Assembly: GCF_000515115.1 (NCBI RefSeq)
Contig: NZ_AZXF01000010.1
Location: 124,001-188,000, forward strand
Length of the DNA stretch: 64,000 nt
Direction of reading: 5' to 3'
Origin: Nocardiopsis sp. CNT312
GTDB lineage: Bacteria; Actinomycetota; Actinomycetes; Streptosporangiales; Streptosporangiaceae
Shown here piece by piece: positions 26,007 through 35,019 of this stretch. Under the pieces are notes generated by a model, which was not told the origin of the DNA, did no database searches, and saw nothing but the letters and a program-made list of their open reading frames with translations. The position numbers and the translations under genes are program-made. The first letter of the stretch is position 1. The number at the start of each line of letters is the position of its first letter.

Positions 26007-27041
26007 ATGGAACTGGCCGTCATCTGGTTCATCGCCATCGCCGTCCTCTGGACCGGCTACTTCGTCCTGGAGGGGTTCGACTTCGGGGTGGGGATCCTGC
26101 TGCCGTTCATGGGCAGGCGCGACTCCGTCGACCGCCGGGTCGCCCTCAACGCGATCGGCCCGGTCTGGGACGCCAACGAGGTGTGGATGATCACGGCGGG
26201 CGGCGCGATGTTCGCCGCCTTCCCCGCCTGGTACGCCTCCCTGTTCAGCGGGTTCTACCTCCCGCTGCTGGTCATCCTCGTCGCCCTCATCCTGCGGGCC
26301 GTGGCCTTCGAGTACCGGGGCAAGCGCGACGACCCCGTGTGGCGCGCGCGGTGGGACCGGGCGATCGTCTTCGGCAGCGCCGCCCCCGCGTTCCTGTGGG
26401 GCCTGGTGTTCGCCGACGTCGTCCGGGGCGTGGCCATGGACTCCGACCACATCGTCACCGCCGGGCTCCTCGGACTGCTGCACCCCTACGCCCTGCTGGG
26501 CGGGGTGACCACACTGTCCCTGTTCACCCTGCACGGCGCCGTCTTCCTCACACTCAAGACCGACGGTCCGGTGCGGCTCCGGGCCCGGCGCGCGGCCGTG
26601 GGCGCGGCGTGGGCGGCGGTCCCGTCGGGGACGGCCTTCCTGGCCTGGACGCAGATCGCCCACGGCGCGGCGTGGACCCTCCCTGTGGTGGCCGCGGCCG
26701 CCGCCGCACTGTTCGGGGCGGTCGCCGCGGCCCGGCTGCGGCGCGAGGGGCTCTCGTTCACCCTCACCGCCGTGACCGTGGTCGCCGCCTCCGCCACGCT
26801 GTTCGGATCGCTGTTCCCGAACGTCCTGCCCTCCACCACCGACCCGGCCTTCAGCCTGACCGTGTGGAACGCCTCGTCCGCCGACTACACCCTCACCGTG
26901 ATGTCGTGGGTCGCGGTCGTGTTCCTCCCCCTGATCCTGCTCTACCAGGGGTGGAGCTACTGGGTGTTCCGCAGGCGCGTCACCGGTGAACAGATCACCG
27001 GCACCAGCGCGGACGGTCCGAAGGAGGCCTCGGCCTCCTGA
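26007..27041 (+). CDS. cydB: Cytochrome bd oxidase subunit II
   Basis: A 344-residue membrane partner of CydA. Recognisable elements are LEGFDFGVGILLPF, GPVWDANEVWMITAGGAMFAAFP near residue 50, and LLYQGWSYWVFRRR near the C-terminus. It starts 12 bases after cydA with AGGAG before the ATG and completes the oxidase core that reduces oxygen to water using menaquinol. Confidence 0.96.
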   Translation: MELAVIWFIAIAVLWTGYFVLEGFDFGVGILLPFMGRRDSVDRRVALNAIGPVWDANEVWMITAGGAMFAAFPAWYASLFSGFYLPLLVILVALILRAVAFEYRGKRDDPVWRARWDRAIVFGSAAPAFLWGLVFADVVRGVAMDSDHIVTAGLLGLLHPYALLGGVTTLSLFTLHGAVFLTLKTDGPVRLRARRAAVGAAWAAVPSGTAFLAWTQIAHGAAWTLPVVAAAAAALFGAVAAARLRREGLSFTLTAVTVVAASATLFGSLFPNVLPSTTDPAFSLTVWNASSADYTLTVMSWVAVVFLPLILLYQGWSYWVFRRRVTGEQITGTSADGPKEASAS

Positions 27042-27169
27042 TCGCCCCGGCCCGTCCGAAGGCCCTTCCGGTCCCGGCTGTGGACAGCCGGACCGCAAGG
27101 GCCGATCCGCGGCATCATCGAAGGGACGGGCATCCGTGAACCGTCCCGGACCCGCTGAGGAGACTCCGA

Positions 27170-28915
27170 GTGAAACCCCTGGACCCGCGCCTGGTCCGCG
27201 CCGCCGGAGCGGTCCGCCTCCATCTGGCCGTCTCCGTGGTCAGCGGCGTGCTCATCACAGGGCTGATCCTGCTCCAGGCCTGGCTGCTCGCCCGCGTCAT
27301 CACGGGCGCCTGGGCCGGGGAGGGCCTGGCCGCCCTGGGACCAGCGATCACCGCGGTCGCCGGGGTGGCGGTGGCCCGGGCCGTGCTGTCCTACGCGGCG
27401 GAGGCCTCCGCCCTGCACAGCGCCGCGCGGACGAAGTCGCAGCTGCGCCGCCGCCTGGTTGCCCACGTGACCGGTTCCGGGAGGGTGTGGACCGCCGAGC
27501 CCGGCGACGGGCACGGCTCCCCCAGAGCCGGGGAACTGGTCACCCTGGCCACCCGGGGGCTGGACGCGCTGGACGACTACTTCGCCCGCTACCTGCCCCG
27601 GCTCGTGCTCGCCGCGATCGTGCCGCTGGCGGTCCTGGCGGTGGTCTTGCGGGCCGACTGGATCTCGGGCGCGGTCATCGCCCTCACGCTGCCGCTGATC
27701 CCGGTCTTCATGGCGCTGATCGGGATGTACACCCAGGAGCGCACCGAGCGGCAGTGGCGGCTGCTCAGCCGTCTGGGCGGCCACTTCCTCGACGTCGTGG
27801 AGGGCCTGCCCACCCTCGCGGTGTTCCAACGCGCCAAGGCGCAGGCCGCGCTCATCCGCCGGGTGGGCGACGCGCATCGCAGCGCCACCATGGGCACCCT
27901 GCGCATCGCGTTCCTGTCGGCGCTGGCCCTGGAGGTGCTCGCCACCCTGGCAGTGGCGCTGGTGGCGGTCGAGGTGGGGCTTCGGCTGCTGGGCGGGCAC
28001 ATGGACTACCAGACCGCCCTGCTGGTGCTGATCCTGGCCCCGGAGGCCTACCTCCCGCTGCGCGAGGTCGGCGCCCGATTCCACGCCAGCATGGAGGGCG
28101 TGGCCGCCGCCGACCAGGTGTTCGCCGAACTCGACCGCAAGCACGGTTCCCCCGTCTCGGGCGGGACCCGCACCGGCGCACCCCCCGAACCCGTCGGGCG
28201 GCCCCACCCCGCAGCCGCGGGAGACCTCCGCCTGGAGGGTGTGGGGGTACGCTACCCCGGCCGCGACGCCCCCGCCCTGTCCGGGCTGGACCTGAGCATC
28301 GCCGCGGGGGAACGCCTCCTGCTCACCGGACCCAGCGGCGCGGGAAAGACGACCCTGCTCTCCCTGCTGCTGCGCCTGCACGCCCCCACCGAGGGCCGTG
28401 TCCTCCTGCGCCCGCCGGGCGGCGCGTGGACCCCCCTGGAGGAGGTTCCCGCACAGGACTGGCGGCTCGGCGTCGCCTGGGTCCCCCAGCACCCCTACCT
28501 GTTCGACCTGTCGGTGGCCGACAACATCAGGCTCGGGGCGCCGGAGGCCCCCCTGGAGCGGGTCCGCGAGGCAGCGCGGCGGGCCGAGGCGGACGCGTTC
28601 ATCACCGGGCTTCCGCAGGGGTACGACACCCGGCTCGGCGAACGGGGCGCACGGCTCTCGTCCGGGCAGCGGCAGCGGATCGCCCTAGCCCGGGCCATGC
28701 TCCGCGACGCCCCGCTCGTCCTGCTGGACGAACCCACCGCCCATCTGGACCCGGAGAACGCCGCGGCGGTGCGCACCGCCGTCGTCCGCCTCCTGGAGGG
28801 CCGCACCGGTGTCATCGTCACCCACGACGCCGCGTGGGCCCGCCAGGCCCTCTCCGGCGACCTCAGGGTCGTGGCCCTGCCCGCACCAGCCCGGGAAGGA
28901 CGGCTTTCGCGATGA
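27170..28915 (+). CDS. cydD: Thiol reductant ABC exporter subunit CydD
   Basis: A 581-residue ABC half-transporter with six N-terminal membrane helices and a C-terminal ATPase: Walker A GPSGAGKTT, signature LSSGQRQRIALARA and Walker B LVLLDEPTAHLD. CydDC is needed for bd oxidase assembly and has been linked to haem, cysteine and glutathione transport. Start is GTG at 27170 with TGAGGAG upstream, 128 bases after cydB. The stop overlaps the cydC start (ATGA). Confidence 0.95.
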   Translation: MKPLDPRLVRAAGAVRLHLAVSVVSGVLITGLILLQAWLLARVITGAWAGEGLAALGPAITAVAGVAVARAVLSYAAEASALHSAARTKSQLRRRLVAHVTGSGRVWTAEPGDGHGSPRAGELVTLATRGLDALDDYFARYLPRLVLAAIVPLAVLAVVLRADWISGAVIALTLPLIPVFMALIGMYTQERTERQWRLLSRLGGHFLDVVEGLPTLAVFQRAKAQAALIRRVGDAHRSATMGTLRIAFLSALALEVLATLAVALVAVEVGLRLLGGHMDYQTALLVLILAPEAYLPLREVGARFHASMEGVAAADQVFAELDRKHGSPVSGGTRTGAPPEPVGRPHPAAAGDLRLEGVGVRYPGRDAPALSGLDLSIAAGERLLLTGPSGAGKTTLLSLLLRLHAPTEGRVLLRPPGGAWTPLEEVPAQDWRLGVAWVPQHPYLFDLSVADNIRLGAPEAPLERVREAARRAEADAFITGLPQGYDTRLGERGARLSSGQRQRIALARAMLRDAPLVLLDEPTAHLDPENAAAVRTAVVRLLEGRTGVIVTHDAAWARQALSGDLRVVALPAPAREGRLSR

Positions 28916-30696
28916 GCACCGAACGGCGCGGCCCGCTCCTGCGGATGCTCGCCCTGGCCCGGCCGCGCGGCGCGCGGTTCGCACTGGGCGTTCTGCTGGG
29001 CACCGCCGCCACCGGGGCCGGGGTCGCACTGCTGGCCGTGGCCGCGTGGATGCTGGCCACGGCCGCCGACCACCCCCCGATCACCGCGCTGGGCGTGGCG
29101 GTGGTGGCCACCCGGGCTCTGGGGGTCGGCCGGGGCGTGGCCCGGTACCTGGAGCGCCTGGTCACCCACGACGCCGCCTTCCGCGCCCTGGCCGAGGTGC
29201 GGGTGCGGGTCTACGAGCGGCTGGCCGCCACCGAGCCGTTCGGCCGCTTCCGGTCGGGCGACCTGGTCTCCCGCCTGGTCAACGATACCGAGGCCACCCT
29301 GGACCTGCTGGTGCGCGGGCTGGCCCCGCCACTGGTGGCGGTGGTGACCGGGGCGGGAACCGTCCTGTTCCTGACCGCGGTGTACGCGCCCGGCGGCGTC
29401 CTGCTGGCCGCGGGTCTCCTCCTGGCCGGTCTGGCGGTGCCGCTCACGGCGGCCGCCCTCGGCAAGAGGCCGGGGCTGCGACAGGCCCGGGCCCGGGGCG
29501 AACTGTCGTCGGCGCTCGTGGACACCCTGCACGGCGCTCCGGACCTGGTGGCCTACGGGGCGATGGAGCGCCAGGTGGCCCGAGTGGCCGACGCCGACGC
29601 CGAACTGACCCGGATGGCCCGGCGCGACGCCGCGGTCCTGGGGTTCGGGGCCGGAGCGAGCGCCCTGGTCACCGGGCTGACGGTGGGGGGCGCGCTGCTG
29701 CTGGGCGTGGCCGCGGTCGACGGGGGCGGCCTGGACGCGGTGTCGCTGGCCGTGCTGGTGCTGACCACGCTGGCGGCGTTCGAGATCGTCGCCCCGCTGC
29801 CGGAGGTCGCCGCCCGGCTGGGGGCGATCCGCGCCTGCGGGGAGCGGCTGTTCGGTGTACTGGACGCACCGCCCTCGACCGCCGAGCCCTCCCGCACCGG
29901 CTTGTCTCCGCGTCCCGGGGCCGCCGCCGTTCGGATACGGGGCCTGCGGGTGCGCTACGGCCCCGGCGAGCCCTGGGCACTGGACGGGGTGGACCTGGAG
30001 GTCCCCGAGGGGGCGACCGTCGCGGTCCTCGGGCCGAGCGGTGCGGGTAAGAGCACGCTGGCTTCGGTGCTGCTGCGTTTTCGCGACCCCGACGACGGGC
30101 GGGTCGAGGTCGGCGGCGCGGACGTGACCGCCTACCCGGCCGACGAGCTGCGCGCCGTGGTGTCGGGGGTGCCGCAGGACCCGCACGTGTTCGCGTCGAC
30201 GGTGCGGGAGAACCTCGCCCTGGCCCGTCCGCGTCCCGTGGACGCGCCGCCCCCCTCCGTGGACGGGGAGGGCCGGGACGAGCCGTCCGGGGACGGGAAC
30301 GCCGACCTGTGGGAGGCGCTGCGCCGGGTGCGGCTCGCCGACGAGGTGGCCGCCATGCCGGAGGGACTGGACACCCGGGTGGGCACCCACGGGCGCGGGC
30401 TGAGCGGCGGCATGGTGCAGCGTCTGGCGCTGGCACGCGCGGTGCTGGCCGCACCGGGGGTGCTGGTGCTGGACGAGCCCACGGCGCACCTGGACCCGGA
30501 CACGCGGGACGCGGTGATGGGCGATCTGCTGGACGCCGCCGAGGGGTACTCCACCCTGCTCATCACCCACGACCTCACGGGGCTGGAGCGGGTGGACCGG
30601 ATCTACGTGGTGCGTGAGGGACGGGTGATCCAGGAGGGCACCCACGAGGAGTTGTCGCAGCGGGAGGGCTGGTACCGGAGCGTGCTCCCGGGGTGA
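28912..30696 (+). CDS. cydC: Thiol reductant ABC exporter subunit CydC
   Basis: A 594-residue partner of CydD: membrane domain of about six helices, then an ATPase with GPSGAGKSTLASVLL, signature LSGGMVQRLALARA and VLVLDEPTAHLD. The signature has MVQ where QRQ is usual. A Pro/Asp-rich insertion (residues about 440-465) sits between the Q-loop and the signature. Its ATG overlaps the cydD stop by four bases, so the pair is translationally coupled. Confidence 0.95.
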   Translation: MSTERRGPLLRMLALARPRGARFALGVLLGTAATGAGVALLAVAAWMLATAADHPPITALGVAVVATRALGVGRGVARYLERLVTHDAAFRALAEVRVRVYERLAATEPFGRFRSGDLVSRLVNDTEATLDLLVRGLAPPLVAVVTGAGTVLFLTAVYAPGGVLLAAGLLLAGLAVPLTAAALGKRPGLRQARARGELSSALVDTLHGAPDLVAYGAMERQVARVADADAELTRMARRDAAVLGFGAGASALVTGLTVGGALLLGVAAVDGGGLDAVSLAVLVLTTLAAFEIVAPLPEVAARLGAIRACGERLFGVLDAPPSTAEPSRTGLSPRPGAAAVRIRGLRVRYGPGEPWALDGVDLEVPEGATVAVLGPSGAGKSTLASVLLRFRDPDDGRVEVGGADVTAYPADELRAVVSGVPQDPHVFASTVRENLALARPRPVDAPPPSVDGEGRDEPSGDGNADLWEALRRVRLADEVAAMPEGLDTRVGTHGRGLSGGMVQRLALARAVLAAPGVLVLDEPTAHLDPDTRDAVMGDLLDAAEGYSTLLITHDLTGLERVDRIYVVREGRVIQEGTHEELSQREGWYRSVLPG

Positions 30697-30907
30697 GCGC
30701 ACGCCGGTGCGGATCCCACCCCGCAGAGGCTTCCCGCCGCCCTGTACGGAGGCCGTGCCGTCAAGCGGAAGCGAGAGCACACGCCCAGCCTAGGCGTTTT
30801 CCGGAAAGGCGCCGGAGAACGAACCCACCCGCCTGCGGAACGTATCCGGACGAGTACCCGCGAACCGCCCGGCTGACACCGGGGCACCGATCCTCTAGGG
30901 TTCCCCC

Positions 30908-31777
30908 GTGGGTAACTGGGTTCGGGAATTCCTCGGCGGCGCGGGCCTCCTGCCGCGCGGCCTGTTCATCCTCGCGCGCCGTCCGCGCATGCTGCTGCTG
31001 GGGGCGCTCCCCCCGCTGATCACGTCCGTGCTGTTCCTGTGGGCCTTCGCGGCCCTGCTGTTCCACCTGCCCGGCCTGGCCGCCTGGGCGACGCCCTTCG
31101 CCGCCGACTGGGATGAGAACCTGCGGGGGCTGCTGCGCCTGGCCGTCGCCCTGGGGATCGGCGCGGGCGCGGTGGCGGCCATGGTCGTCACGTTCACCAC
31201 GGTGACGCTGACCCTGGGGTCGCCGATCTACGACAAGCTCAGCGAGATGGTCGAGCAGGAGCTCGGGGACGCCCCGGAGGGCTCAGACGAGCCGCTGCTG
31301 GCCTCGATCGTGCGGGCGCTGCGCCAGGCGCTGGCGATCGTCCTGGCGTCCCTGGCGGTGACCCTGGCCGTGTTCGTGATCGGGTTCGTCCCGGTCGTCG
31401 GCCAGGTGGCCGCCCCGGTCCTGGCGGCCACCCTGGGCGGCTGGCTGCTGACCATCGAGCTGCTGGGGAGCGCCTTCGACCGCCGGAACATGCTGTTCAT
31501 CCGGGACCGGCGCCACCACATGCGCACGCGGCGGATGCGGGTGCTGGGGTTCGCCGTCCCCACGTACTTCCTGCTGGCGGTCCCGTTCGTGGCGATCGCG
31601 GTGTTCCCGGCCGCCGTCGCGGGCAGCACGATCCTCGCCCGGGACCTGCTCGGGGCCCCGTCCCAGCGTCCCGTACACGGTCCCAGGGCACCGCTGCCCC
31701 CGCAGGCACCGCACGGATCCCCGCCGCGGAGCGGCCCCGGGGTTCCGGGACCGCACCACGGTCCGGGGTGGCGCTAA
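30908..31777 (+). CDS. EI24 / CysZ-like membrane protein
   Basis: A 289-residue integral membrane protein with the EI24/CysZ architecture: FLGGAGLLPRGLFILARRP, then helices near residues 30-55, 75-100, 135-165 and 210-240, with an amphipathic segment SPIYDKLSEMVE. The last 50 residues are Pro/Gly/His-rich and probably disordered. CysZ moves sulfate in enterobacteria, but actinobacterial relatives have no proven role. Its stop codon overlaps the ddl stop on the other strand. Confidence 0.85.
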   Translation: MGNWVREFLGGAGLLPRGLFILARRPRMLLLGALPPLITSVLFLWAFAALLFHLPGLAAWATPFAADWDENLRGLLRLAVALGIGAGAVAAMVVTFTTVTLTLGSPIYDKLSEMVEQELGDAPEGSDEPLLASIVRALRQALAIVLASLAVTLAVFVIGFVPVVGQVAAPVLAATLGGWLLTIELLGSAFDRRNMLFIRDRRHHMRTRRMRVLGFAVPTYFLLAVPFVAIAVFPAAVAGSTILARDLLGAPSQRPVHGPRAPLPPQAPHGSPPRSGPGVPGPHHGPGWR

Positions 31778-32904
31778 CGCAGGCCCGGTGACCGGCGCAG
31801 GGCGGTGGCGAGCATCCGCTCCACCAGTGCCGCGTAGTCGACACCGGTGGCCTCCCACATTTGCGGGAAGGCCGAGGAGGGGGTGAACCCGGGCATCGTG
31901 TTCAGCTCGTTGACGAGGATCTCGCCGTCGGCGGTGTAGAAGAAGTCGACCCGGGCCAGGCCCTCGCAGCCCATCGCCTCGAACACGTCGGCGGCCATCG
32001 CCCGCAGGCGGGCCGTGGCCTCCTCGGGGATCCCCGCCGGGATGGTGAGGCTGCTCGTGGACAGGTACTTGGCCTCGAAGTCGTAGAAGTCGAACCCGTC
32101 GGCGACGTGCACCTCGGCCGGCAGGGAGACGTCGGGAACCCCGCCGTCCTCGGACTCCAGCACCCCGCACTCGATCTCGCGCCCGACCACCTGCGCCTCG
32201 ACGAGGACCTTGGGGTCGTGCTCGCGGGCGGCCTCGACCGCGGCGGACACGGAGTCGAGGTCGGAGGTGTCGGGCACCTTGCTGATGCCGACGCTGCTGC
32301 CGGCGCGGGCCGGCTTGACGAACACGGTGTCGCCGAGGGCCCGGATGTCGTCGAGCGCCTTCTTGCGCTCGCGCTCGGTCCGCCACTGCCGGTCGGTCAC
32401 GGCCACGTAGTCGCTGGTGGGGATGGCGTTGCCGGAGAGCATCGCCTTCATGAACACCTTGTCCATGGCGGCGGCGCTGGAGAAGACCCCGGCGCCCGCG
32501 TAGCGCACGCCCATCATCTCGAACAGCCCCTGGATGGTGCCGTCCTCGCCGAAGGGCCCGTGCAGGAGCGGCAGCACCGCGTCCACCCGGGGCAGGCGCT
32601 CCGCCCGGCCGTCGGGGGCGAGGCACAGCAACTGCCCAGCACCGTCGAAGGACAGCGCCAGGTCCGCGCCGTCCTCGGGTACGGACGGCAGTGCGCTGGT
32701 CCCCGGGTCGATCCTGAGCCGTCCGGGGTCGGACGAGGCCAGGACCCAGTGGCCGCTCTTGGTCACCCCGACGGGCACGATCTCGTAGCGGTCGTGGTCG
32801 ACGGCGGAGAGGACGCTGCCCGCCGTGACACAGGAGATCTCGTGCTCGGAGCTGCGACCGCCGAAGACGACCGCGACCCGAGTCTTGCGCTGCTCGGACG
32901 ACAT
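31774..32904 (-). CDS. ddl: D-alanine--D-alanine ligase
   Basis: A 376-residue ATP-grasp enzyme joining two D-alanines for peptidoglycan precursors. It begins with VAVVFGGRSSEHEIS; HGPFGEDGTIQGLFE, KPARAGSSVGISKV and NELNTMPGFTPSSAFP mark the remaining ATP-grasp elements. In YDFEAKYLS the tyrosine after lysine is the residue that favours D-Ala over D-lactate, so this is a normal, vancomycin-sensitive type. Start is the ATG at 32904. It is followed upstream by gpsA, plsC and cofC on a conserved block. Confidence 0.96.
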   Translation of the reverse strand: MSSEQRKTRVAVVFGGRSSEHEISCVTAGSVLSAVDHDRYEIVPVGVTKSGHWVLASSDPGRLRIDPGTSALPSVPEDGADLALSFDGAGQLLCLAPDGRAERLPRVDAVLPLLHGPFGEDGTIQGLFEMMGVRYAGAGVFSSAAAMDKVFMKAMLSGNAIPTSDYVAVTDRQWRTERERKKALDDIRALGDTVFVKPARAGSSVGISKVPDTSDLDSVSAAVEAAREHDPKVLVEAQVVGREIECGVLESEDGGVPDVSLPAEVHVADGFDFYDFEAKYLSTSSLTIPAGIPEEATARLRAMAADVFEAMGCEGLARVDFFYTADGEILVNELNTMPGFTPSSAFPQMWEATGVDYAALVERMLATALRRSPGLR

Positions 32905-33015
32905 GCTGCCTGACCTTATCTCGCCTGTAGGAACCGGAACAGGGAAAATACCCGTTTCATGTAAGTTTCCGCCACCGCGCACCGTGGGAAGGGCCCTCCC
33001 CACGGTCACCGGTCC

Positions 33016-34083
33016 CTAGACCCCGTAGCGCTCGGGTTTGGCGCTGCGTGCCATGAAGGCCACGAGCGCCTCGGCCGGGGACAGGTCGTGGTGCATCATC
33101 TTGACGACGGCCTCGGTGATCGGCATGTCGACGCCGTTGCGCCAGCCGAGTTCGAGGATCGACTCGGAGGACTTGACCCCTTCAGCCGTCTGCCGGGTCT
33201 CGGCGATGACCTGTTCGAGGGTCTTGCCCGCGCCCAGTTTCTCACCGAAGGTCCTGTTCCGCGACAGAGGCGAGGAGCATGTCGCCACGAGGTCACCCAT
33301 ACCGGCCAGGCCGGACAGAGTGTGCTCGTCGGCGCCCAAAGTCACGGCCAGACGTGTGGTCTCGGCCAGTCCCCGGGTGATCAGGGACGCCTTGGTGTTG
33401 TCCCCGAGCCCCATGCCCTCGGCCACGCCCACGGCCAGGCCGATGACGTTCTTCATCGCGCCGCCGATCTCCACACCCACCAGGTCGGTACTGGTGTAGG
33501 GACGGAAGTAGGGTGCCTTGAACAGCCCCTGGAGACGGACCGCCGTCGCCTCGTGCGGGCAGGCCACCACGGCGGTGGCGGGCTGGCGTTCAGCGATCTC
33601 CCGGGCCAGGTTGGGTCCCGAGACGGCGGCGACGCGCTCCCCGGGCAGCTGCAGAACCTCGGCGATGATCTGGCTGACGCGCAACTGCGTACCCAGCTCC
33701 ACGCCCTTCATCAGGCTCACGATCACGGCGTCCCCGCGCAGGTGCGGATGCCAGCGCACGAGGTTCTCCCGCAGTGTCTGGGACGGTACCGCGAGCACCA
33801 CCACGTCCGCCCCGGCGAGCGCCTCGGCCTCGTCCGCGGTGGCTCGAAGCCGGGGATTCAGCGCGATACCGGGAAAGTAGTCCGGGTTCTCCGAGGTCTC
33901 GTTGATCGCGGCCACGACCGCCGCCCTGCGGCCCCAGAGGAGGACCTCGGCCCGTGGAGCGTCCCGGTTCTCCCGGCGCGCCTCAGCGGCCGCGTCCGCG
34001 ACGATGTTGGCGAACACGGTTCCCCAGGAGCCGGCCCCGAGAACGGCGATCTTCACCTTGTCGGTCCCCTTCAGCACCGTCAT
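33016..34083 (-). CDS. gpsA: Glycerol-3-phosphate dehydrogenase (NAD(P)+)
   Basis: A 355-residue cytoplasmic enzyme making sn-glycerol-3-phosphate for phospholipids. The dinucleotide-binding motif is VLGAGSWGTVFANI; VSLMKGVELGT, AVSGPNLAREIA and GGAMKNVIGLAVGVAEGMGLG with the catalytic Lys follow, then GLAGMGDLVATC. Its ATG overlaps the plsC stop (ATGA), so the two are coupled, sensibly since PlsC uses the acylated product of G3P. Confidence 0.97.
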   Translation of the reverse strand: MTVLKGTDKVKIAVLGAGSWGTVFANIVADAAAEARRENRDAPRAEVLLWGRRAAVVAAINETSENPDYFPGIALNPRLRATADEAEALAGADVVVLAVPSQTLRENLVRWHPHLRGDAVIVSLMKGVELGTQLRVSQIIAEVLQLPGERVAAVSGPNLAREIAERQPATAVVACPHEATAVRLQGLFKAPYFRPYTSTDLVGVEIGGAMKNVIGLAVGVAEGMGLGDNTKASLITRGLAETTRLAVTLGADEHTLSGLAGMGDLVATCSSPLSRNRTFGEKLGAGKTLEQVIAETRQTAEGVKSSESILELGWRNGVDMPITEAVVKMMHHDLSPAEALVAFMARSAKPERYGV

Positions 34084-34871
34084 GCCTGCGCGCCGCTCCT
34101 GCCGTTGTCGTCCTCGTCGGTGTGCTCGGCCCGGCGATCGGCCTCGGCCGCCTCGATACGGGCCCGCTTCATGTCGTAGGGGATCGCGGGCGGGCTCTCC
34201 CCGCGGATGTCCGCCTGCAGCGCGGTGATGTCCGCCATGATGGCCTCGGTCGCCTCCGCCAGAAGCGAGGCGGTCAGCGGCCTGCCCGCGAACCGGGACA
34301 GGTCCACGGCGGGCCCCGCCAGGAACTCCACCCGCTTGGGCGGGAAGAGGTTCACCCCCTTCTTCCTGTAGGGCAGGATCCTGTGCTCGCCCCAGTGGGC
34401 CACCGGCACGACCGGTACGCCGGTCGTCAGGGCCAGGCGGGCCACACCGGTTTTGGCGGTCATCGGCCACAGGTCCGGGTCACGGGTGCAGGTGCCCTCC
34501 GGGTAGAAGACCACCGAGGACCCGTCACGGGTGAGCGCCAGTTCGGCCTCCTTGAGCGCCTTCACGGCGTCGGCGCCGCCCCGCCTGACAGGGATCTGGC
34601 CGGTGCTCCTGGCCACGGCGGACACCACGGGAACCTTGAGGATGGAGTCCTTCATCGTGAAGGTCGGCCATCGGCGCGCGCCGATGTAGAGGTAGTGCGC
34701 GACCGTCAGGGGGTCGATCGTGGACAGGTGGTTGGCCGCGATGATCACGCCGCCCTCGGCCGGGATGTGCTCGGTTCCCCGCCAGACGGGTCGGGTGATC
34801 AGCCGCAGGACCGGGCGGACGATGGACGCCGCGACCGCCTTCACCCACTGAGATTCTCGTTGCTTGGCCAC
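34080..34871 (-). CDS. plsC: 1-acyl-sn-glycerol-3-phosphate acyltransferase
   Basis: A 263-residue PlsC-type acyltransferase that converts lysophosphatidic acid to phosphatidic acid. The catalytic motif NHLSTID (HX4D) is near residue 47, and the substrate-binding FYPEGTCTRD is near 122. The C-terminus is charged and acidic. I chose the GTG at 34871 because AGGAG is four bases upstream; an in-frame GTG four codons earlier overlaps that site. Coupled to gpsA and divergent from cofC. Confidence 0.93.
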   Translation of the reverse strand: MAKQRESQWVKAVAASIVRPVLRLITRPVWRGTEHIPAEGGVIIAANHLSTIDPLTVAHYLYIGARRWPTFTMKDSILKVPVVSAVARSTGQIPVRRGGADAVKALKEAELALTRDGSSVVFYPEGTCTRDPDLWPMTAKTGVARLALTTGVPVVPVAHWGEHRILPYRKKGVNLFPPKRVEFLAGPAVDLSRFAGRPLTASLLAEATEAIMADITALQADIRGESPPAIPYDMKRARIEAAEADRRAEHTDEDDNGRSGAQA

Positions 34872-35019
34872 GGGACTCCTCACTTCATCGCTCCCGGCCC
34901 GATACGGACCCGGAGCACAGCCGGTTCAGTGTAGGCCGGGTCCGGCACCGCCCCACCCCGCCGAGAGCGCCTAATCTCGTGATCACCGCCGTTGCCGCAA
35001 CCGACGTCCCGGGGGAACC

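Noticed and set aside
24519..27098. 859-codon minus-strand frame over cydAB
   Set aside because: cydA and cydB on the plus strand carry haem-ligand motifs, and the antisense frame is Gly/His/Gln-rich with no domains.
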